Part shown: positions 59,239 to 64,000 of the stretch, piece by piece
How the letters are laid out: each line of letters starts with the position of its first letter
Position numbering within the stretch: the stretch's first letter is position 1
DNA from: Effusibacillus dendaii
Lineage (GTDB): Bacteria > Bacillota > Bacilli > Tumebacillales > Effusibacillaceae
Assembly: GCF_015097055.1 (NCBI RefSeq)
Contig: NZ_AP023366.1
Location: forward strand, 3,127,001-3,191,000
Length of the DNA stretch: 64,000 nucleotides
Direction of reading: 5' to 3'
Translations under genes and position numbers: made by a program
Notes under the pieces: model-generated
Seen by the model: the letters and a program-made list of their open reading frames with translations, nothing else
What the model was told of the DNA's origin: nothing
Databases searched by the model: none

Positions 59239-60144
59239 TTAGTGAATATCTTTCTTTTTAAATCTTCCTCCCTTTACGTCATGGATATTGCCAATCGCAA
59301 GGAAAGCAGAAGGATCGACTTCCTCCACAATGGATTTTAGTTTTGCCTCTTCTAATCGGGTAATCACGCAGAAAATCACTTTCTTGTCATCCCCAGAGTA
59401 GCCGCCTTCACCATTTAAATAGGTGACTCCTCGACCGAGACGTGCTAACAAGGCATCACCTATATCGCTATGCTTATCGCTGATGATCCATACCGATTTG
59501 GATTGATCAATTCCTTCCAAGGTGATGTCAATCATTTTGAACGCAATATAGTAAGCGATGAGGGAATACATCGCTCTGTCCCATCCGAATACAAACCCGG
59601 CGCTGGCAAGAATGAAAATATTTAAAAACATAACTACCTCTCCAACAGAGAAAGGCGTTTTCTTATTCAATAAAATGGCCACGATTTCTGTTCCATCCAA
59701 CGAACCGCCATACCGAATCACTAACCCTACTCCGGTGCCCAATATAATGCCGCCAAATACGGCAGATAGGAGCAGGTCTTGAGTTAAGACAGGCACAGGT
59801 ATCAGTAATGTTGTGCCGACAGACATGACGGCAACGGCAAATAGGGTGGAGATGGCAAATGTTTTGCCAATTTGTTTGTAGCCGATAAACAGGAAGGGTA
59901 AATTGAGGAGAAACAGAAACAGACCTAACTGGGCTCCCGTCAGGTGAGCCAGAATAATCGATATGCCGGTAATGCCGCCATCAATAATGTGATTGGGGAC
60001 CAAAAAAATCTCCAAACCTACTGAAACCAGAACGGCTCCCAAGAACATGAAAAATGCCCGTTTCGCAATTTGGATTTTGTTAAGTTTTTTATGACTGATT
60101 CCCGTTTGAAATTCTGTGCGTACTTCCGTTTGCAGTTCTCCCAT
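59239..60144 (-). CDS. YitT-family membrane protein (DUF161/DUF2179)
   Basis: A 301-aa protein with five to six helices in the N-terminal DUF161 part (EIFLVPNHIIDGGITGISII; TGVGLVIRYGGSLDGTEIVA) and a C-terminal cytosolic DUF2179 domain (VTYLNGEGGYSGDDKKVIFC and AFLAIGNIHDVKGGRFKKK). B. subtilis has several paralogues, some expressed in spores. Function is unknown. It is monocistronic and starts at ATG 60144 behind GGAGGAGC. Confidence 0.92.
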   Translation of the reverse strand: MGELQTEVRTEFQTGISHKKLNKIQIAKRAFFMFLGAVLVSVGLEIFLVPNHIIDGGITGISIILAHLTGAQLGLFLFLLNLPFLFIGYKQIGKTFAISTLFAVAVMSVGTTLLIPVPVLTQDLLLSAVFGGIILGTGVGLVIRYGGSLDGTEIVAILLNKKTPFSVGEVVMFLNIFILASAGFVFGWDRAMYSLIAYYIAFKMIDITLEGIDQSKSVWIISDKHSDIGDALLARLGRGVTYLNGEGGYSGDDKKVIFCVITRLEEAKLKSIVEEVDPSAFLAIGNIHDVKGGRFKKKDIH

Positions 60145-61010
60145 TGCTCCTCCTCATCCATGAAGTTTTAGCAAGTGACTCGGAAAACGCTGGATGCTAT
60201 TTTTCCCGATAACATAAAAAAGAAAGTAACTATAAAAAATACTTTCTCTTAATAAGTATACACTAACCGAAATGAAGTGCCGGGTATGCTGCTGTGAAAA
60301 AATCGGGATTACCTCTCTGAGCCACAGTTTTGTTTGCAAAAAGACGTGTTCTTTCCATTTTATGAAAAGTACGATGAAGTCCACTTTAACCAATAATAAT
60401 AAGTAATTGTATAAAATGTTAGACATTTTGTCGTAATTCCATTTATATTACCCTCTACCAGTCCTTTCCAAAATGTTGATTGACCCATACCTTAATTACC
60501 AAACATTTTTTAGTTGGTACAGACCTCAAATTGGAGGACAGGTAAGAATTTATTTCCATAATTTCTGATATAACCAAATTAATTTGAACAGTTTGAATAA
60601 TTTCGGGGAGGGGCGACGTTTATCGCCATTCAGGCAGAACCGATTCAAACCGAAGGTGTCTTGGAAGTGATCGAACTCTTTTATGAGAAAGGATCGTATG
60701 CGGTCAAAGGTGCCAGTTTGCAGCCGATGGATAGGCTAAAAAATCGTACTAATTCGACATAAACCGATGAAATTATTGGTGAATCGTCACATTTTGACAG
60801 GTTGGGATGGTTGACTCAATCAGTTATTATAAGGCTAAAATAAATTTAAATGGTAAAATTACCCTCAGTAGAATACGCGGTGGAGTTAAACGGTTGGTAC
60901 GTTCTGTTTCAATAAGTCAGCCGCTTATCACGAGGGGACTTTCTATGCAAAGACCAATCAAGGTCTTTTTATGTTTGCTATATTTTTCAACTAAAAGAGG
61001 AGGAACTTTG
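60145..61010. other. Long non-coding stretch with a gene fragment and attenuator-like hairpin
   Basis: A 90-codon minus-strand frame (60154-60426) has no ribosome-binding site or family pattern and is dismissed. A 48-codon fragment at 60616-60762 (IAIQAEPIQTEGVLEVIELF; YEKGSYAVKGAS) looks like part of a real protein but lacks a start. AAAGACC/GGTCTTT (60949-60968), followed by TTT, lies 40 bases before the chemoreceptor and could act as an attenuator. Confidence 0.4.
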
Positions 61011-62708
61011 ATGCGGTTCACAATTCGAACAAAGCTCGCACTAAGCAGTTCCGTTATGGTGTTATTGCTCATTATTACAGGAGTCGCCAGTTATATCGGA
61101 TTTAATCGGGTCGGACAGGAAAACGATGCGATCGTACTTGATACGATCCCGATCGGTGATGCCGCTTCAAACATATTGACAGATCTTATAAACGAGGAAA
61201 CGGGCGTACGCGGTTATCTGGTAACCGGACAGGAAAGTTTTCTGGAACCGTATAATGCGGGAAAAGCCCAACTGCAAAAAGACCTGGATACCATTCGTAA
61301 ACATGAAGCTGCACATCCGATCATGAAAGATTTGATGGAAAATCAGGCACTTCCTCATATTCAACAGATACAAAACTATTTTGAAAGTCAGATTAACCTT
61401 GTAAAAACAGGTAAAATTGAGGAAGCAAGGGCGAAAATCAACGATGGCAAAGTGGAAATGGACAACTTTCGCGATGTATATGCCAAAATCCAGGCGGACG
61501 TTCAGAAACTGACGAACGATGCCTGGAATAACAGTAAAAATCAAACCCAGCAGGCGAAGACGATTATTTTCGTTGTCAGCGGGATTGCTGTTGTTTTCGG
61601 AATCACCTCGATCATCTTCTTATTCGCAACGATTGTCCGTCCGATCGGATTAGTGAACCGGCAATTGAGAGATATTGCGGAAGGAGAAGGGGATCTTACC
61701 AAACAGCTGGAGATCAAGACGAAAGATGAATTGGGCGATCTGGCTGCTTCCTTTAACAAAATGTTGTCGAGTCTTCGCTTTTTGATTCGCCAAGTGGGCG
61801 AAAGTTCAGAGCAAGTGGCTGCTTCCACCGAACAATTGACGGCCAGTGCGGAACAGACAAGTAAAGCGACGGAACAGATCACAGCCATCATTTCGGAAGT
61901 GACAGTCGGAACGGAAACGCAAGCGGTAAATGTGGATCACAGTGTGAAGGCGATGGCCGATCTGTCTGCCGGGATTGAGCAGATTTCGGTCAATGCACAG
62001 CGGGTGGCGGCAACCGCGGAACATGCTTCGAAAGCCTCTACAGAGGGACGGCAATCCATCAAATCTGCGATTGACCAGATGCATCTAATCAGCAATACGG
62101 TTAATAATTTGGCGCAGGTCATCCGAGAGCTGGGTGATCGATCAAAAGAAATCGGAAATATTGTGGAAGTGATTACCGGCATTGCGGAACAGACCAACCT
62201 GTTGGCTTTAAATGCTGCGATTGAGGCGGCAAGAGCCGGTGAACATGGACGCGGATTTGCGGTCGTAGCGGATGAAGTGCGTAAACTGGCGGAACAGTCT
62301 GCTGAGTCGGCTCATCAGATTACCGATTTGATCAGCACCATCCAGGTAGAGACTGGGAAGGCGGTTGATTCTATGGAGTCGACAACGAAAGAAGTGGCGG
62401 TCGGCATAGGAATTGTGAACTCGGCCGAAGAGTCATTCAACCGAATTCAAAATTCTGTTAACGACGTGACAGGACAGATTCAGGAGGTTTCCGCAGCTAC
62501 GCAACAGATGTCACAAAGAGCCACCCAAGTGGTCCGTTCCATCGACCAGATCTCGGAAGTTTCAGAGGCGACTGCGGCAGGCACCCAAAATGTTTCGGCT
62601 GCCGCAGAAGAACAATTGGCATCGATGCAGGAAATTACAGCTTCTGCCGCAGCTCTTGCCAAGATGGCAGGCGAACTGCAGCAGCATGTCAGCAGATTCA
62701 GAGTGTAA
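61011..62708 (+). CDS. Methyl-accepting chemotaxis protein
   Basis: A 565-aa chemoreceptor. A membrane helix (residues 8-28), a CHASE3-like extracellular four-helix domain ([20 protein letters not shown]), a second helix (about 185-210), HAMP ([20 protein letters not shown]) and a long coiled-coil signalling domain. The hairpin tip is [20 protein letters not shown] then [21 protein letters not shown]3 ligands are unknown. ATG 61011 follows AGAGGAGGA; no chemotaxis genes adjoin it. Confidence 0.93.
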   Translation: MRFTIRTKLALSSSVMVLLLIITGVASYIGFNRVGQENDAIVLDTIPIGDAASNILTDLINEETGVRGYLVTGQESFLEPYNAGKAQLQKDLDTIRKHEAAHPIMKDLMENQALPHIQQIQNYFESQINLVKTGKIEEARAKINDGKVEMDNFRDVYAKIQADVQKLTNDAWNNSKNQTQQAKTIIFVVSGIAVVFGITSIIFLFATIVRPIGLVNRQLRDIAEGEGDLTKQLEIKTKDELGDLAASFNKMLSSLRFLIRQVGESSEQVAASTEQLTASAEQTSKATEQITAIISEVTVGTETQAVNVDHSVKAMADLSAGIEQISVNAQRVAATAEHASKASTEGRQSIKSAIDQMHLISNTVNNLAQVIRELGDRSKEIGNIVEVITGIAEQTNLLALNAAIEAARAGEHGRGFAVVADEVRKLAEQSAESAHQITDLISTIQVETGKAVDSMESTTKEVAVGIGIVNSAEESFNRIQNSVNDVTGQIQEVSAATQQMSQRATQVVRSIDQISEVSEATAAGTQNVSAAAEEQLASMQEITASAAALAKMAGELQQHVSRFRV

Positions 62709-62729
62709 CAGTAAGCTTGACGATAAGAG

Positions 62730-62764
62730 GCCGCCTGTGCATTTGCGCAGGCGGCTTGCTTTTA
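62730..62764 (+). terminator. Terminator after the chemoreceptor gene
   Basis: GCCGCCTGTGC-ATTT-GCGCAGGCGGC (11 bp with one G-U) followed by TTGCTTTTT, 20 bases after the stop. Confidence 0.9.
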
Positions 62765-62898
62765 GTCGATAGGAATTAATAAACTTTATCCTATCGACAT
62801 AAGTGCAAGAGGGTCCCACCAAAGTGCTTGCCACTTTGGTGGGTGGAACTTTGCTTCCGCCTGCGCCAAAGGCTCGGCGAAAGCCAAGTTTTCTTTAT
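62765..62898 (+). repeat. Triple-hairpin cluster including dispersed repeat copy C
   Basis: Three structures in a row: GTCGATAGGA with TCCTATCGAC (62765-62798, 10 bp perfect); CCCACCAAAGTG with CACTTTGGTGGG (62815-62843, 12 bp perfect, loop CTTGC); and the dispersed repeat GGCTCGGCGAAAGCCAAG plus TTTTCTTTAT (62871-62898). The cluster follows the chemoreceptor terminator. No coding function is seen; 62899-63141 holds nothing else recognisable. Confidence 0.6.
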
Positions 62899-63141
62899 CC
62901 TGTTTCAAAAGATTATTCCGTCAAATTGAGGGATTCACAATCCCCTCCACCCGGATTGGATGGATTGCATCCATCTGGGTCAAAAACCGCATTCGGGGTT
63001 TGTCTGTTTTGGATTCGCCGGATTCCTGGTGTTCTTACTGGATGATGGTCCATCGTTTAGTTGTTTTTGACCACTGCTCAGTAGGGGGATCTGATTTGCG
63101 TGAGGCGGAGGAGTGCTATGTCAGTTCAAAATATCTATTTC

Positions 63142-63186
63142 TTGACAGATAAACAGATTAGGTCGTAAACTTACCCCTATAGGTAT
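63142..63186 (+). promoter_or_regulatory. Promoter with CsoR/CstR-like operator upstream of the efflux adaptor
   Basis: TTGACA at 63142-63147, a weak -10 region near 63166, then TTACCCCTATAGGTAT (63171-63186), a near-palindrome close to the operator of CsoR-family repressors. A second half-match, ATACCCATAGGGGTTT, lies at 63241-63256 just inside the coding region. Confidence 0.55.
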
Positions 63187-63204
63187 ATGGCGGGAGGGAT
63201 TTGT

Positions 63205-64000
63205 GTGGCATTTGCAAAAAAAATTTTTTTGTTCCTCGTAATACCCATAGGGGTTTTTCTGGCCGTTCTGACAGGTGCTTTTTCTTCGAAAATAGCGCCC
63301 GGAATGACAGAGCCGGTAACACAAAAAGTTTCCGGGATCAAGTGGGAGGAAGCGCAGAAAGTTGCTGCCAAAAACGGTGTTACATTGCCGGGGACGATTG
63401 TGGCTGACAAAGAGGCAAAGGTGGCAAGCCGTATTTTGGCATCCGTAAAACAAATCCTGGTTGCCAAAGGGGACCGCGTCAAAAAAGGGGATCCCTTGAT
63501 TTTGCTGGATTCCGCACAAGTAGGCGCTTACTCAAATTTGGCCGAAGCGGCTGTACAGGAAGCGGTTGCAGCCAAGAGTCAAAGTGAGCAGTCGGTCAAA
63601 CAGGCGATGGCGAACGTTCAGTCAGCGGAAGCCAAATTTCAAAATGTAGAGTCCTCTTATCGGCGAATGCTGAATCTTTATCAAAACGGGGCTGTAAGCA
63701 AGCAAGATTTTGAAGACACGCAAATGGCTTATCAACAGGCACAGGCGCAACTGGATCAGGCGCAGGCTGCTTTAAAAGCAGAACAGGCTATGCAGCAGGC
63801 CGTTTCCGCCAAAATGGATCAGGCGCAAGCTTCCTATGGAGCGGCTGTGGACAATTTAAACCAGGCAACCATCACGGCGCCGTTTGATGGAGTTGTCACC
63901 AACAAACTGGTTGAAACGGGAGATATGGCGTCACCTGGCTCCCCGTTGATTGTGATCGAGAAAGAGCCCTATCTGCTGGAGGTCTATGCGGATGAAAGGT
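63205..64000 (+). CDS. Membrane-fusion (HlyD/RND periplasmic adaptor-like) protein, 3' end outside window
   Basis: The first 265 residues of an adaptor. A membrane-anchor (IFLFLVIPIGVFLAVLTGAF) is followed by a biotinyl-lipoyl half (SVKQILVAKGDRVKKGDPLI), a long coiled-coil hairpin rich in Gln and Ala (residues about 110-215) and the second half-motif (ATITAPFDGVVTNKLVETGD). It would link an inner-membrane exporter to the cell surface. GTG 63205 follows GGGAGGGA; an overlapping GTG at 63203 is out of frame. CsoR/CstR-like operators suggest control by metal or persulfide. Confidence 0.88.
   Translation, partial: MAFAKKIFLFLVIPIGVFLAVLTGAFSSKIAPGMTEPVTQKVSGIKWEEAQKVAAKNGVTLPGTIVADKEAKVASRILASVKQILVAKGDRVKKGDPLILLDSAQVGAYSNLAEAAVQEAVAAKSQSEQSVKQAMANVQSAEAKFQNVESSYRRMLNLYQNGAVSKQDFEDTQMAYQQAQAQLDQAQAALKAEQAMQQAVSAKMDQAQASYGAAVDNLNQATITAPFDGVVTNKLVETGDMASPGSPLIVIEKEPYLLEVYADER

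Noticed and set aside
60154-60426. 90-codon minus-strand hydrophobic frame
   Set aside because: No ribosome-binding site, no family motif, AT-rich region; probably chance.
60840-61010. c-di-GMP riboswitch upstream of the chemoreceptor
   Set aside because: The conserved core motifs are absent; only a short AAAGACC/GGTCTTT hairpin is present.

Overview
The window looks like chromosomal DNA from an aerobic, endospore-forming Firmicute, most likely an Alicyclobacillaceae-type bacillus such as Effusibacillus or Tumebacillus. That placement is inferred from gene content only. Sporulation genes are spread through it: a YjcZ-type peptide, two LysM-GH18 germination-type hydrolases (one broken), CdaS, and a CotH kinase beside a CotG-like repeat protein and three CotB-like proteins. 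Respiration and sulfur genes include a TsdA-like dihaem cytochrome, CcdA, TlpA/ResA and a large persulfide operon. I found no rRNA, tRNA or CRISPR array.

Layout. 1-3.3 kb: two MBL-fold hydrolases, a Nudix hydrolase and a HAD-IIA phosphatase. 3.3-7.2 kb: nrdR-nrdJ (B12-dependent ribonucleotide reductase) behind a promoter containing two NrdR boxes. 8.2-12.6 kb: histidine kinase, NtrC-type sigma-54 activator, then a near-perfect -24/-12 promoter driving the TsdA-like cytochrome. 12.7-13.7 kb: remnants of CoA-disulfide reductase and cydB. 13.9-22.2 kb: a sulfur/selenium island with two CstR-type persulfide repressors, two rhodaneses, DsrE, TauE, TusA-rhodanese, rhodanese-persulfide dioxygenase, TusA and DUF302. 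Its last operon gene is a thioredoxin with in-frame UGA in place of the first catalytic Cys. A HesB-like gene with UGA follows downstream. 22.3-29.5 kb: GH18 hydrolase, a TlpA/Lgt pseudogene patch, an OmpR-type two-component system, CcdA, TlpA/ResA, a thioredoxin-GerMN fusion and a ferritin-like protein. 30-43.6 kb: metabolic and accessory genes (luciferase-like monooxygenase with an alpha/beta hydrolase, D-hydroxyacid dehydrogenase, MFS, PrpD, azoreductase, CdaS, pirin) with many decayed genes and a damaged TnpB element. 43.6-52.4 kb: DedA, SLH protein, deletion scars, FetAB-type and TrpXYZ-type ABC systems. 52.6-58.2 kb: spore coat locus. 58.3-64 kb: truncated old yellow enzyme, YitT, chemoreceptor, and the start of an efflux adaptor with CsoR/CstR-like operators.

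How it fits together. CstR operators (consensus ATACCC-N4-GGGTAT) sit at the promoters of the cdr remnant, cstR itself and both rhodanese units, so one persulfide-responsive regulon is directly readable. The operon would carry sulfane sulfur from rhodaneses and TusA to a persulfide dioxygenase, export sulfite through TauE, and reduce products with a putative selenocysteine thioredoxin. The neighbouring sigma-54 TsdA unit would oxidise thiosulfate to tetrathionate, and CcdA/ResA could support cytochrome c maturation. The main novelty candidates are the selenocysteine thioredoxin inside a CstR operon, a possible third UGA-containing micro-ORF nearby, and the sigma-54-controlled TsdA. The window is unusually rich in frameshifted or truncated genes; some could be assembly errors.
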